The translations under genes and the position numbers were made by a program. A stretch of 64,000 nucleotides of DNA from Alphaproteobacteria bacterium SO-S41. Its GTDB lineage: Bacteria; Pseudomonadota; Alphaproteobacteria; Micropepsales; Micropepsaceae. The notes beneath the pieces are model-generated. The model had not been told where the DNA came from. It searched no databases and saw only the letters and a program-made list of their open reading frames with translations. Every line of letters begins with the position of its first letter. Within the stretch, counting starts at the first letter, position 1. This document shows, one piece after another, positions 7,839-16,243 of the stretch. Location: assembly GCA_019670725.1 (NCBI GenBank), contig AP024629.1:558001-622000 (forward strand), read 5' to 3'.

Positions 7839-8426
7839 TCACGCCATCCAGCGATAATGCCCGATCCGCTCGAACGCTTCGATCCGGTCCTCTTCGCGCG
7901 TACCGCGGCCGATATTGTGGATGATCTTAAGGCGCTTGCCGTCATCGCTCAGCGCGTCCGAGACGATCGCGATATGGGGCAGATGCGGCGGCACGATCAT
8001 GGTGACGAGGTCGCCGGGCTGCGGCGCCTCGTTCAGCACAAGCTGCGCCTTCGCCCGCTTCAGGAAGGTCATCAGGTTCGGCACCCGGCGATGGTCGATG
8101 TTCCGGTCGGGACCCGCGAGACCCCAGACATTGGGATATTTCGAGAAGTTGACGCGCATGTCTTCGTGGACCAGCACCTGCAGGTCCCGCTGCACGGCGT
8201 CGCGATAGGCGCGGATCACGACATCGGTGCAGACGCCGGTGTCGCGGGGCACGTCGCCCATGGGATAGGCGATCTGACGATAGCCGCTGTCGTAATAAAG
8301 CGTGACGCCGATCTGCGCCCGCGCCGCGGCGATGAGGGCGGCGGCAGGCGCGGGGATCTCGGCGCGCGCCCATCCGGCAAAGGGCACGGCGCAGGCGGCG
8401 GCGAGCAACTGGCGGCGATTGAGCAT
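7839..8426 (-). CDS. DUF1287 domain-containing secreted protein
   Basis: A 195-residue protein with a signal of the Tat type (MLNRRQLLAAACAVPFAGWARA) followed by a DUF1287 domain. The domain has ALIAAARAQIGVTLYYDSGY, the conserved GVCTDVVIRAYRDA with a cysteine, and NIDHRRVPNL and HNIGRGTR near the end. The family resembles NlpC/P60-like cysteine peptidases, so the Cys-Thr-Asp and later His are candidate catalytic residues. It is expected in the periplasm. Cell-wall hydrolysis is an inference only. Confidence 0.85.
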   Translation of the reverse strand: MLNRRQLLAAACAVPFAGWARAEIPAPAAALIAAARAQIGVTLYYDSGYRQIAYPMGDVPRDTGVCTDVVIRAYRDAVQRDLQVLVHEDMRVNFSKYPNVWGLAGPDRNIDHRRVPNLMTFLKRAKAQLVLNEAPQPGDLVTMIVPPHLPHIAIVSDALSDDGKRLKIIHNIGRGTREEDRIEAFERIGHYRWMA

Positions 8427-8482
8427 GGCGGTCCCCGTGGTCGCCCCAAGGATCGACAGCGATTGCGGCGGAAACAGGTCCG

Positions 8483-9172
8483 CTACAGCCGGTCGCGGCC
8501 CTTCTGCATCGCGGTATGCGCGAACTCGGCGATCTGGCGTCCCGTGCGGTTGAGGCCGGGATAGCCCCGGGCGCGCCAGAAGACGAAACCGCCGAACGCG
8601 CCGCCGAGCAGGAAGCAGAGATTCATCGGCCCGGGCAGGCGGCCCGAGGTGATGTCCACGGTCATCATCATCATGCCGGGCGCGGCGCCGATCAGCATGT
8701 CCGACACGCCGCGCGGTACGTTCAGCTTCTGCATGATGTCGGCAAGTGCCCGAATGGGTGTCGCCAGTGCCGGCGCCATGGTCAGCATCATCACGATCGC
8801 GGGCACTTGGATGGCGAGCCGGTCGAACGAGAAAAGACTGCCGAGAATGGAGGTGTCCTCATGGCCTTCCCCGCTGCCGAGGAAGAGGCCCATCAGGATC
8901 ACGGCGGTCACGAAGGCGGTGACGCAGGCCTTGAAATAGGACCACCACAGCTTCTCGATCGGCGCTTCCGGTGGGTTGATGACCTGGCCGATCATGTCGC
9001 CGAGCGGCCCGCCATAACGCGTGGCCGGCGTCTCCGCCATGAGCGCGGGCGCCGCGGGTCCAGGCGGCGACAGGGGTGCGGGTGCGCGTGCCGGCGCGGT
9101 GACACGCGGCGGCGCAGCCGCGGGCTTTGCCCCCGGCGCTGCCGCGCGCTTGCCGAATGTCGCCTGGTTCAT
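8483..9172 (-). CDS. Uncharacterised multi-pass membrane protein
   Basis: A 229-residue protein. The first 70 residues are rich in alanine and proline and probably disordered and cytosolic. They are followed by about four hydrophobic segments: ACVTAFVTAVILMGLFLGS, VPAIVMMLTMAPALA, a methionine-rich helix with GMMMMTVD, and NLCFLLGGAFGGFVFW. The C-terminus is amphipathic and basic. I do not recognise the family. The start at 9172 is chosen because upstream sequence in frame is repeat-derived (the double-hairpin element at 9286-9364). Confidence 0.7.
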   Translation of the reverse strand: MNQATFGKRAAAPGAKPAAAPPRVTAPARAPAPLSPPGPAAPALMAETPATRYGGPLGDMIGQVINPPEAPIEKLWWSYFKACVTAFVTAVILMGLFLGSGEGHEDTSILGSLFSFDRLAIQVPAIVMMLTMAPALATPIRALADIMQKLNVPRGVSDMLIGAAPGMMMMTVDITSGRLPGPMNLCFLLGGAFGGFVFWRARGYPGLNRTGRQIAEFAHTAMQKGRDRL

Positions 9173-9285
9173 CCGCCCCTCGAACGGGACGCAGCTTCTC
9201 AAACAAGGCCAAGGAAACGGTGAACTGAATTGCTCAAATGCGAGCGATCGGGCCGAGCAATCGCATCGACCGATCCTTAGACCCT

Positions 9286-9364
9286 CATGGCCGGGCTTGA
9301 CCCGGCCATCCGCCAACCGTCTCGGCGCTTGCATGGATGGCCGCCTCGAGGGCGGCCATGAGGA
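9286..9364. repeat. Double-hairpin intergenic repeat, copy B
   Basis: Same element as copies C, D and F: hairpin TGGCCGGG-cttga-CCCGGCCA, a variable spacer of about 25 bases, then hairpin TGGCCGCC-tcga-GGGCGGCCA. The outer ends read CTCATGG and CCATGAG. It lies between two minus-strand genes of unknown function. Confidence 0.88.
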
Positions 9365-9394
9365 ATTAAGGACTAGAGGCGTACCGCTGACGCC

Positions 9395-9595
9395 TCAGGC
9401 GTCTTCAGTCTCGGCTTCTTCTTCGCCTTCGACTTCATCGTCGCCCTCGGCGTCGTCGCCTTCGGCTGCGTCGTCACCTTCGGCGTCGTCTTCGCCTTCG
9501 GTTTCCGTCTCGTCGACCGCGGCGGTTTCGCCTTCGGTTTCGTCGATCTCGACGATCTCGATCTCGTCTTCAACAGGCAGTTCGGTGGCGCTCAT
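9395..9595 (-). CDS. Small highly acidic low-complexity protein
   Basis: A 66-residue open frame starting MSATELPVEDEIEIVEIDE and continuing as an almost pure Glu/Asp/Gly/Ala/Thr sequence with repeated short units of the type AEGDD. It has no lysine or arginine, so its predicted pI is extremely low. It could be a disordered polyanion, such as a nucleic-acid mimic or a buffering protein, but nothing proves this. The ribosome site is weak. Another minus-strand frame is basic and less likely. Treat as probable rather than certain. Confidence 0.5.
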   Translation of the reverse strand: MSATELPVEDEIEIVEIDETEGETAAVDETETEGEDDAEGDDAAEGDDAEGDDEVEGEEEAETEDA

Positions 9596-9794
9596 GGTGG
9601 GACCCTCTCGTTCCAGGCGGTCCCAGGACGCTAGGGACGGCCCGCGACGGTCCGGCGACGCGGCCATGACGCTTGCGGCAACCCTTTGCGACGGCGGATT
9701 GCATTCATTCGCCGTGCTGCCTCTTTTCGTTAGGGTCCGAAGGGTCTATGCAGCGGCCCCGTAAGGATATTTCGCCAGCCCACGGTAAACGACG

Positions 9795-11210
9795 ATGACG
9801 ACGCCCCGCACCCTGTTCGACAAGATCTGGCAGGACCACCTGGTTTCCGCCGTGCCGGGCGAGCTTCCCGTGATTTATATCGACCGCCATCTGGTCCACG
9901 AGGTGACGAGCCCGCAGGCCTTCGAGGGCCTGCGCATGGCCGGCCGCAAGGTGCGCCACCCCGAAAAGACCCTGGCGGTGCCGGACCACAACGTCCCGAC
10001 CGAAGGCCGCAAAAACGGCATCGAGGGGATCACGGATCCGGAATCAAAGCTCCAGGTCGTGACGCTGGAAGCCAATGCCAAGGAATTCGGCATTGAGCAT
10101 TACGCAATGGACGATATCCGCCAGGGCATCGTCCACATCGTCGGCCCGGAACAAGGCCTGACCCAGCCCGGCATGACCATCGTCTGCGGCGACAGCCATA
10201 CCTCGACGCACGGCGCGTTCGGCGCGCTCGCCTTCGGCATCGGCACGTCGGAAGTCGAGCACGTGCTCGCGACCCAGACGCTGCGCATGCCGCAGTCGAA
10301 GAACATGCGCGTCACGGTCAACGGCACGCCCGGCCCCGGCGTCGGCGCCAAGGACATCGCGCTCGCGATCATCGGCAAGATCGGCACGGCCGGCGGTACC
10401 GGCCATGTCATCGAATATGCGGGCGATGCGATCCGCGCGCTCTCGATGGAGGGCCGCATGACCCTCTGCAACATGTCGATCGAAGCGGGCGCGCGCGCCG
10501 GTCTCGTCGCACCGGACGAGACGACCTTCGCCTATGTCCAGGGCCGCCCCAAGGCGCCCAAGGCCGGCGCCTGGGACATGGCGGTCGCCTATTGGAAGAC
10601 GCTGCATTCCGACGCCGACGCGGTGTTCGACAGCGAAATCGTGCTCGACGCCGCCGCGATCCCGCCGCTCGTCACCTGGGGCACCAGCCCCGAGGACGTC
10701 GCGCCGGTCACCGGCAACGTGCCCAACCCCGCTGACGAGACCGATCCCGGCCGCCGCGCCGCCAAGGAGCGGGCGCTCGCCTATATGGGCCTCACCGCCG
10801 GGCAGAAGATCGACGAGATCAAGGTCGACCGCGTCTTCATCGGCTCGTGCACCAATGGCCGCATCGAGGACCTGCGCGCCGTCGCCGGCATCGCCAAAGG
10901 CCGCAAGGTCGCGGCGCATGTGAACGCGATGATCGTGCCGGGCTCGGGCCTGGTGAAGGAACAGGCCGAGGCCGAAGGGCTCGACAAGATCTTCGTCGAG
11001 GCCGGCTTCGACTGGCGCGAGCCGGGCTGCTCGATGTGCCTCGCGATGAACGCCGACAAGCTGGAAGAGGGCGAGCGCTGCGCCTCCACCTCGAACCGCA
11101 ATTTCGAAGGCCGTCAGGGCCGCGGCGGCCGCACGCATCTGGTGTCGCCCGTGATGGCCGCAGCGGCGGCGATCAAGGGCACGCTCGCGGACGTGCGCGC
11201 GCTGGACTAA
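9795..11210 (+). CDS. leuC: 3-isopropylmalate dehydratase large subunit
   Basis: The large subunit of isopropylmalate isomerase, which converts 2- to 3-isopropylmalate in leucine synthesis together with LeuD. It is 471 residues long, full length. The three cysteines that bind the [4Fe-4S] cluster are at 352 (GSCTNGR), 412 and 415 (GCSMC). Active-site stretches [14 protein letters not shown] and PDHNVPT are intact. LeuD is not adjacent: three opposite-strand genes of about 2.6 kb lie between. No leucine-rich leader peptide with tandem Leu codons was seen upstream. Confidence 0.97.
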   Translation: MTTPRTLFDKIWQDHLVSAVPGELPVIYIDRHLVHEVTSPQAFEGLRMAGRKVRHPEKTLAVPDHNVPTEGRKNGIEGITDPESKLQVVTLEANAKEFGIEHYAMDDIRQGIVHIVGPEQGLTQPGMTIVCGDSHTSTHGAFGALAFGIGTSEVEHVLATQTLRMPQSKNMRVTVNGTPGPGVGAKDIALAIIGKIGTAGGTGHVIEYAGDAIRALSMEGRMTLCNMSIEAGARAGLVAPDETTFAYVQGRPKAPKAGAWDMAVAYWKTLHSDADAVFDSEIVLDAAAIPPLVTWGTSPEDVAPVTGNVPNPADETDPGRRAAKERALAYMGLTAGQKIDEIKVDRVFIGSCTNGRIEDLRAVAGIAKGRKVAAHVNAMIVPGSGLVKEQAEAEGLDKIFVEAGFDWREPGCSMCLAMNADKLEEGERCASTSNRNFEGRQGRGGRTHLVSPVMAAAAAIKGTLADVRALD

Positions 11211-11220
11211 GCGGCTCGCC

Positions 11221-11390
11221 GCTCCCTTTCCTCCCCCGTTCACGGGGGAGGGGGACCGCGAAGCGGTGGAGGGGGCAAGGCGTAGAGCACCGTTCTACGC
11301 GATCACGCGCCCCCCCTCGGCTTGGCCGCTCGCTCCGCGAACGACCAAGCTGTCTCCCCCCGCAAGCGGGCGGGAGCAAGGTTTCAGCTA
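11221..11390. repeat. Intergenic repeat region (CTCCCCCGT palindrome type)
   Basis: Begins with a perfect palindrome, CTCCCCCGT-tc-ACGGGGGAG (11231-11250), then ACCGC-gaa-GCGGT (11255-11267), and ends with a second C/G-rich part containing CCCCCCGCAAGCGGGCGGGAG. This arrangement, a CTCCCCC palindrome followed by CCGCGAAGCGGTGGAGGG, is a familiar multi-copy intergenic element in many alphaproteobacterial genomes. It sits between the convergent leuC and the lipoprotein gene. Confidence 0.65.
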
Positions 11391-11867
11391 CATCCTTGGC
11401 GCGACGGTCTTGCCGAGGGTGAGGATCGCTGTGCGCGTCGCGCCGGTCAGCGAGATCGTCAGATAGTCGCCGCCCGCGACGACGGTGAGAAACCACGCCG
11501 CGGGATTTTCAGAACGATGCAGCGCGGCGCGCTCGCCGATGCCGTCGATCAGTTCGGGCGCGTCGCCCGCGGCGGTCGTCGCCTTGATCATGCGGTCGAA
11601 TTCGTCTGACGCGGTCTGGCCGGACGGCGCGTAGAGCGCCGCGTCGTTCAGCGCGAATTCCAGCCTGATGCCGCCGGCGCCGTCCCAATAGCAGTCATAC
11701 ATGCCGGGATCGGCCATGCCGCCTTTGCTGGTCATCGCCTGGCCCAGGATGGCGCTCGCCTCCGCCTCGCTCAGCAGCGCGCAGGCCGGCGTCGTCTCAT
11801 AGAGCGCCGAGCCGGCGGCGCAGCCGGCGAAGGCCATGGCGAACGCGAGGGCGCCGAAGCGGCGCAT
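11388..11867 (-). CDS. Putative lipoprotein with CxLL...CxW domain (DUF3558-like)
   Basis: A 159-residue secreted protein. The N-terminus MRRFGALAFAMAFAGC looks like a lipoprotein signal with the lipobox cysteine at residue 16. The mature part has one domain of about 130 residues marked by ACALLSEAEASAILG and, 35 residues on, YDCYWDG. The same marks recur in the next two upstream genes. The domain resembles DUF3558 in outline, but that is tentative. The start codon overlaps the stop of the preceding gene (TAATG), so they are coupled. Confidence 0.75.
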   Translation of the reverse strand: MRRFGALAFAMAFAGCAAGSALYETTPACALLSEAEASAILGQAMTSKGGMADPGMYDCYWDGAGGIRLEFALNDAALYAPSGQTASDEFDRMIKATTAAGDAPELIDGIGERAALHRSENPAAWFLTVVAGGDYLTISLTGATRTAILTLGKTVAPRM

Positions 11868-12343
11868 TAGAGCCGCCCGGCGACGATCTTGGCGGCGGCG
11901 ATGGTCTTGTTCTTCGGCACGCCGGTGACGTTGATGATGATGAGCGCGCCGCCTTTGGCGAAGATCGCGGTGAAGGTCTCCGCGGGCGCGCCGGTTGCCG
12001 TCAGCACGAAGGCGGGCACGCCGAAGTCGGCGAGGTCCTCGACCGTGCCCGCGTTGGCGAGCGCGGTCTTCTGCGCGGCGAAGGCGGCGTCGGCGCTGCC
12101 GCCCTGAAGCGCCTCGCCGCGCTCCATCTGGATCGAGATCGCGTTGAAGTTTTCCTCGTCCACCCAGGCGCAGCTCGAAGCGCCGCCGGTTTCGGCGGTG
12201 TCGTCGCCGTTCATGACGGAATGGCCAAGGATATCAGCGGCCTCTGCCTTGGTCAGCAAAGCGCAGCTCAGCGACTTCGCATCTTGAGCGGTCGCGGGGA
12301 ACAGCAGCGCGCCGGCCATGAGAGCGGTGCACAGGAGACGCAT
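11867..12343 (-). CDS. Secreted protein with CxLL...CxW domain (DUF3558-like)
   Basis: A 158-residue paralogue of its neighbours. It has a cleavable signal peptide (MRLLCTALMAGALLFPATAQ) and a single domain with SCALLTKAEAADILG and SSCAWVDEE. The middle has a helix rich in alanine and glutamine, and the end has IFAKGGALIIINVTG. Expected in the periplasm. The two cysteines at the CxLL and CxW marks probably form a disulfide. Second of three same-strand genes lying between leuC and leuD. Confidence 0.75.
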   Translation of the reverse strand: MRLLCTALMAGALLFPATAQDAKSLSCALLTKAEAADILGHSVMNGDDTAETGGASSCAWVDEENFNAISIQMERGEALQGGSADAAFAAQKTALANAGTVEDLADFGVPAFVLTATGAPAETFTAIFAKGGALIIINVTGVPKNKTIAAAKIVAGRL

Positions 12344-12425
12344 GAGGACCTCTTTGGAAACCCGGCTTGGAACCGGACGTGTCTAGCTTACGCGGCCGCG
12401 CCGCCACAGGGGCGCGTTGCCGCGC

Positions 12426-13976
12426 CTACATCTTCTTCGCCGCGGCGAGGCCGAGATTGATCGCGGCATCGCGGCCGGTGCCGGTGAGGTTGAGGAAGGC
12501 GATCTTCCCGTTGGCGAGGATGCTGAGCGAGAACGAGGCATATTCGCCTTCGCCCAGCGTCTGCAGATAGGCGCGCTCGCCGACCCCGGCCAGCGTCTCG
12601 GTGCCGTTCTCGGGGTTCGGCTCTTCCAGCTCGTCGAAATAGGCGGCGGCGTCGGGCGCGACGGCGGTGATCGCGACACCCTCCAGCAGGGTTGCGGAGA
12701 TGCCGATCGACCCGCTCGAGCGCGACCAGCGGCAATTGGATTCCCCGTTCTCGGGCGGGCCGCGATCCTCCATGCGGAACACGCCGCCCGGCAGGATCGC
12801 CTCCAGCGTCTTGGCGGGCAACAGCGGACAGGCATGCGAGCCGGTCTTCACCGGTTTGGGCGGCTCGGCGGGCGACGACGGTTCGGGTTGCGGCTGCGGC
12901 GCGGGCTCCACCGGGGGCGCGGGTTCAGGCTGCGGCTCCGCAACCGGCGGGGTCACGGGCTCGGGCACCGGCTCGGGCTGGGGCTCCGCAGGCGGCGGGA
13001 CGGGTTCGGGCTGCGGTTCCGGGGCCGGTTCGACGGGTGGCACGGGTTCCGGCTGTGGTTCCGCGACTGGCGGGGTCACGGGCTCGGGCACGGGCTCCGG
13101 TTGGGGTTCGGCCGGCGGAACAGGTTCGGCTTGCGGCGCGGGCGCGGGCTCGGCGGGCGGCGCGGGTTCCGGCTGTGGTTCCGCAACCGGCGGGGTCACA
13201 GGTTCGGGCACCGGTTCCGGCTGGGGTTCGGCGGGAGGCGGGGCCGGTTCGGGTTGCGGTTCGGGCGCGGGCTCGGCGGGTGGCGTGGGTTCCGGCTGCG
13301 GCTCGGCGACAGGCGGGACGGGGTCCGGGACCGGCTCGGATACCGGCGGTGTCTCGGGCGGCGGCTCAGGCGCGATCGCCGCGACGGCGGGCGGCTTCGG
13401 ACGCGGGCTGACGGCCTCGTCGGCGGGCACGGAGGCGAGCTTCGCCGCCACGGATTCGGCGGCCCCCAGTGCGGCGGCGACCGAGACGCCGCGGGCGCTG
13501 ATCTGCACGACCTGGCCGCCCTTCAGCACCAATACGCCCGCCGCCTGGAAGCCGGGCGAACTTTCATCGACCACCAGCGCACGGTCCGCGACATCTTCCA
13601 GCACCGCCCGTGCCGCGCCGCGTTTCTTCATGTCGGCGGCGAGCGTGTCGAATTTCTCGGCCGCCGAAGCGTGGCCGTCGGCGAAGCGGGCCTCCGACCA
13701 GAAGAGGACGCTGATGACCGCATTCTCCGGCCCGTTCCAGGCGCAGTCGGAATAACCGTCCTTCTCCGCGCCGCCGTCCTTCATCCGCGCGGAACCGCCG
13801 ATCGCGCGATCCGCCTCATCCGCAGTCAGCAGGCCGCAGGCCGGCGAGGCCGCCTCAGCGGTCGCGCCGAACGCGAGCAGGGCGGCCAGCAGGACGAGGG
13901 AACGGAGGGTCGCGGCCATCGGCTCGATCGGGGCGGGGAAGTTTTGCAGCGCTTTCCGTATAGGGGAGGGTTTCAT
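12426..13976 (-). CDS. Two-domain secreted protein with Pro-Glu-Pro repeat linker
   Basis: A 516-residue protein from the ATG at 13976, or 497 from the ATG at 13919 ([11 protein letters not shown]), which begins a good signal peptide. Domain 1 starts at Cys47 ([11 protein letters not shown], then SDCAWNGPE). Domain 2 starts near Cys383 ([11 protein letters not shown], then SNCRWSR). Both match the domain of the two downstream genes. Between them, roughly residues 202-374, lies a rigid linker of Pro-Glu-Pro units in four imperfect repeats of about 40 residues. Such linkers span the periplasm in TonB-like proteins. No transmembrane helix other than the signal is seen. Function unknown. Confidence 0.75.
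   Translation of the reverse strand: MKPSPIRKALQNFPAPIEPMAATLRSLVLLAALLAFGATAEAASPACGLLTADEADRAIGGSARMKDGGAEKDGYSDCAWNGPENAVISVLFWSEARFADGHASAAEKFDTLAADMKKRGAARAVLEDVADRALVVDESSPGFQAAGVLVLKGGQVVQISARGVSVAAALGAAESVAAKLASVPADEAVSPRPKPPAVAAIAPEPPPETPPVSEPVPDPVPPVAEPQPEPTPPAEPAPEPQPEPAPPPAEPQPEPVPEPVTPPVAEPQPEPAPPAEPAPAPQAEPVPPAEPQPEPVPEPVTPPVAEPQPEPVPPVEPAPEPQPEPVPPPAEPQPEPVPEPVTPPVAEPQPEPAPPVEPAPQPQPEPSSPAEPPKPVKTGSHACPLLPAKTLEAILPGGVFRMEDRGPPENGESNCRWSRSSGSIGISATLLEGVAITAVAPDAAAYFDELEEPNPENGTETLAGVGERAYLQTLGEGEYASFSLSILANGKIAFLNLTGTGRDAAINLGLAAAKKM
12855..13371 (-). repeat. Coding tandem repeat (about 120 bp units)
   Basis: This part of the two-domain gene consists of about four imperfect copies of a 120-123 bp unit. 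Each encodes a version of [17 protein letters not shown] followed by variants of [13 protein letters not shown]. Copies differ by third-base changes and short indels, so they are not recent exact duplications. It is coding and is not a CRISPR array. Confidence 0.85.
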
Positions 13977-14009
13977 TGGATGCAAAAACGCTCTAACCCT
14001 CGCCCCGCC

Positions 14010-14615
14010 ATGGACAAATTCACCACCCTCTCCGCCGTCGCCGCCCCCCTGCCGCTGGTCAATGTCGATACCGACATGATCATCCCCAAGCAGTATCTGA
14101 AGACCATTCAGCGCTCCGGTCTCGGCAAGGCGCTGTTCGACGAGATGCGCCATAATCAGGACGGCAGCGAGATCCCCGATTTCGTGCTGAACAAGCCCGC
14201 CTATCGCGAGGCGAAGATTCTCGTCACCGGCGCGAATTTCGGCTGCGGCTCCAGCCGCGAACATGCGCCCTGGGCACTGCTCGATTTCGGCATCAAGTGC
14301 ATCCTGGCGCCCAGCTTCGCCGACATCTTCTACGGCAACTGCTTCAAGAACGGCATCCTGCCGATCGCCCTGCCGCAGTCCGAGATCGACAAGCTGATGG
14401 ACGATGCCGAACGCGGCTCGAATGCCGTCATCTCGATCGACCTGGAGAAGCAGGAGATCCGCGGCCCCGACGGCGGCGTCATCACCTTCGACATCGATCC
14501 GTTCCGCAAGCAGATTCTGCTGAACGGCTGGGACGACATCGCGCTGACCCTGCGCGACGAGCCGACCATCACGACCTTCGAGGCCGAGAAGAAACTCTCG
14601 CGTCCCTGGCTCTGA
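14010..14615 (+). CDS. leuD: 3-isopropylmalate dehydratase small subunit
   Basis: The small subunit that completes the leucine-pathway isomerase with LeuC. It is 201 residues, the exact usual length, from the ATG at 14010 (MDKFTTLSA). Typical stretches are [31 protein letters not shown] and [18 protein letters not shown]. An upstream in-frame ATG at 13980 would add ten residues and is less likely. Only 33 bases separate it from the divergent two-domain gene. A small membrane-protein gene overlaps its stop codon. Confidence 0.97.
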   Translation: MDKFTTLSAVAAPLPLVNVDTDMIIPKQYLKTIQRSGLGKALFDEMRHNQDGSEIPDFVLNKPAYREAKILVTGANFGCGSSREHAPWALLDFGIKCILAPSFADIFYGNCFKNGILPIALPQSEIDKLMDDAERGSNAVISIDLEKQEIRGPDGGVITFDIDPFRKQILLNGWDDIALTLRDEPTITTFEAEKKLSRPWL

Positions 14616-14878
14616 CGAAACGCCAGAAAGAATGGCTCGCGACGGGCTTCATCTGGCTGGCGGCAGTGCCGGGCTTTCTCGGCTGGTCGTGGTGGCATGT
14701 GCTGTGGCTCGCGCTGCCGATCGCCGCGCTCTTTCTCTATCCCAAACCGCGGCGCATCAGTCTCGGGCAAGGCGGCCGGCACGATCTGACGCTGGGCATC
14801 GCGCTGACCATCCTCGCGCCGCTCGCCATCGCCGCCATCCTCTTCGGCATCGGCCGCATGGCCGCTCCTTCCTTCTGA
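14612..14878 (+). CDS. Small membrane protein, apparent CTG start overlapping leuD
   Basis: An 88-residue reading frame with two hydrophobic stretches (about residues 9-45, long enough for a hairpin, and 61-81), between leuD and leuB. The N-terminus reads TKRQKEW and then enters a helix, as expected for a real start. No ATG, GTG or TTG is available in frame before the first helix. A CTG at 14612 overlaps the leuD stop as CTGA, mimicking the usual ATGA coupling. CTG at 14606 is an alternative. The composition is unlike a shadow frame. The function is unknown. Confidence 0.55.
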   Translation: MTKRQKEWLATGFIWLAAVPGFLGWSWWHVLWLALPIAALFLYPKPRRISLGQGGRHDLTLGIALTILAPLAIAAILFGIGRMAAPSF

Positions 14879-14891
14879 CCTCGAGAATTCC

Positions 14892-16001
14892 ATGACCGCG
14901 AAGCTCCTCCTCCTCCCCGGCGACGGTATCGGCCCGGAAGTCAGCGCCCAGGTGCGCCGCGTGCTCGACTGGCTCGCCAAGAACCGGAACTTCGCGTTCG
15001 ATCTCGACGAGGATCTGGTTGGCGGTATCTCGCTGGAGAAGACCGGCCTCCCCATCACCGACAAGGCGATGGAGAAGGCGATGGCGGCGGACGCCGTGCT
15101 GTTCGGCGCGGTCGGCGGTCCGCAGTGGGACAAGAACGCCTTCGACAAGAAGCCCGAGCGCGGCCTGCTGCGCCTGCGCAAGGACATGGAGCTGTTCGCC
15201 AACCTGCGCCCGGCGCTCTGCTTCCCGGCGCTGACGGATGCATCGAGCCTCAAGCCCGAGCTCGTCTCCGGCCTCGACATCATGATCGTGCGCGAGCTGA
15301 CCGGCGGCGTCTATTTCGGCGAACCGCGCGGCATCGAGAAGCTTGCCGACGGATCGCGCAAAGCCGTCGACACCCAGCTCTACACGACCGAAGAAGTCCG
15401 CCGCATCGCCCGCGTCGCCTTCGATCTCGCCAGGAAGCGCGGCGGCGTCGTGCATTCGGCCGAGAAGTCGAACGTGATGCACACCGGCGTCCTCTGGCGC
15501 GAGGAAGTGACCCACGTTCACGAGACGGAATATGAAGACCTCAAGCTGATCCACATCCTCGCCGACAACGCGGCGATGCAGCTGGTGCGCAATCCCAAGC
15601 AGTTCGATGTGCTCGTCACCGACAATCTGTTCGGCGACATCCTCTCCGACGAGGCCTCGATGCTGACGGGCTCGCTGGGCATGCTCCCCTCGGCGTCGCT
15701 CGGCGCGAAGGATGCGAAGACCGGCAAGTCGAAGGCGCTCTACGAGCCGATCCACGGCAGCGCGCCGGACATCGCCGGCCAGAACAAGGCGAACCCGATC
15801 GCCGCGATCCTCTCGCTCGCCATGTGCCTGCGCTATTCGCTGGACGACGAGGCGGGCGCCAAGCTGCTGGAGGACGCGGTCTCAAGCGTTCTGAATGCAG
15901 GCCTGCGCACCGGCGACATCATGCAGGCCGGCAAGACCGCGGTCTCCACCACAGGCATGGGCGACGCGATCCTGAAGGCGCTGGACAGCGCGGCGCGCTG
16001 A
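14892..16001 (+). CDS. leuB: 3-isopropylmalate dehydrogenase
   Basis: Catalyses NAD-dependent oxidation and decarboxylation of 3-isopropylmalate, the third dedicated step in leucine synthesis. It is 369 residues, full length. Family features are [12 protein letters not shown] at the start, the substrate-binding [14 protein letters not shown] region, [11 protein letters not shown], and the C-terminal [20 protein letters not shown] that binds NAD. It follows leuD and the small membrane gene on the same strand. Confidence 0.97.
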   Translation: MTAKLLLLPGDGIGPEVSAQVRRVLDWLAKNRNFAFDLDEDLVGGISLEKTGLPITDKAMEKAMAADAVLFGAVGGPQWDKNAFDKKPERGLLRLRKDMELFANLRPALCFPALTDASSLKPELVSGLDIMIVRELTGGVYFGEPRGIEKLADGSRKAVDTQLYTTEEVRRIARVAFDLARKRGGVVHSAEKSNVMHTGVLWREEVTHVHETEYEDLKLIHILADNAAMQLVRNPKQFDVLVTDNLFGDILSDEASMLTGSLGMLPSASLGAKDAKTGKSKALYEPIHGSAPDIAGQNKANPIAAILSLAMCLRYSLDDEAGAKLLEDAVSSVLNAGLRTGDIMQAGKTAVSTTGMGDAILKALDSAAR

Positions 16002-16041
16002 TCGCTTGGGCCTGCCGCCCCACCATGCTACTCTGGCAGGC

Positions 16042-16218
16042 ATGACAGACATCGTTGACCCCGAGATCGGCGCCTTGCGCGCCGATATTGCGGCGCTCGC
16101 TTTGCGCACCCATGTGATCGAAGGCCAATATGCCACGATCATCGCCCTGCTGACTGACCTGAAAGCGGGCCAGCTCGCGGGCCCGGCCAAGCCCACCTTT
16201 GTCAGCAAGCGCGGCTGA
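16042..16218 (+). CDS. Small helical protein of unknown function
   Basis: A 58-residue open frame beginning MTDIVDPEIGALRADIAAL. It is predicted to be mostly one amphipathic helix with a basic end (FVSKRG). A GGCAGG ribosome site precedes the ATG. It lies between leuB and asd, 26 bases before the asd start. I recognise no family. Small coiled-coil proteins of this kind often oligomerise, but there is no direct evidence. Confidence 0.55.
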   Translation: MTDIVDPEIGALRADIAALALRTHVIEGQYATIIALLTDLKAGQLAGPAKPTFVSKRG

Positions 16219-16243
16219 CCTCTGTCGAGACGGACCTGAGACC

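Noticed and set aside
9666-9764. A possible leucine leader peptide (32 codons) before leuC
   Set aside because: It has several Leu codons but no run of them, no paired hairpins for attenuation, and no good ribosome site.
12855-13371. CRISPR-like tandem repeats
   Set aside because: The units are coding, directly adjacent without spacers, and imperfect; they encode the Pro-Glu-Pro linker.
12417-14009. Upstream extension of leuD to a 732-residue protein
   Set aside because: The extension is the antisense of the Pro-Glu-Pro repeat gene and gives Gly/Arg repeats. LeuD has its normal length from the ATG at 14010.
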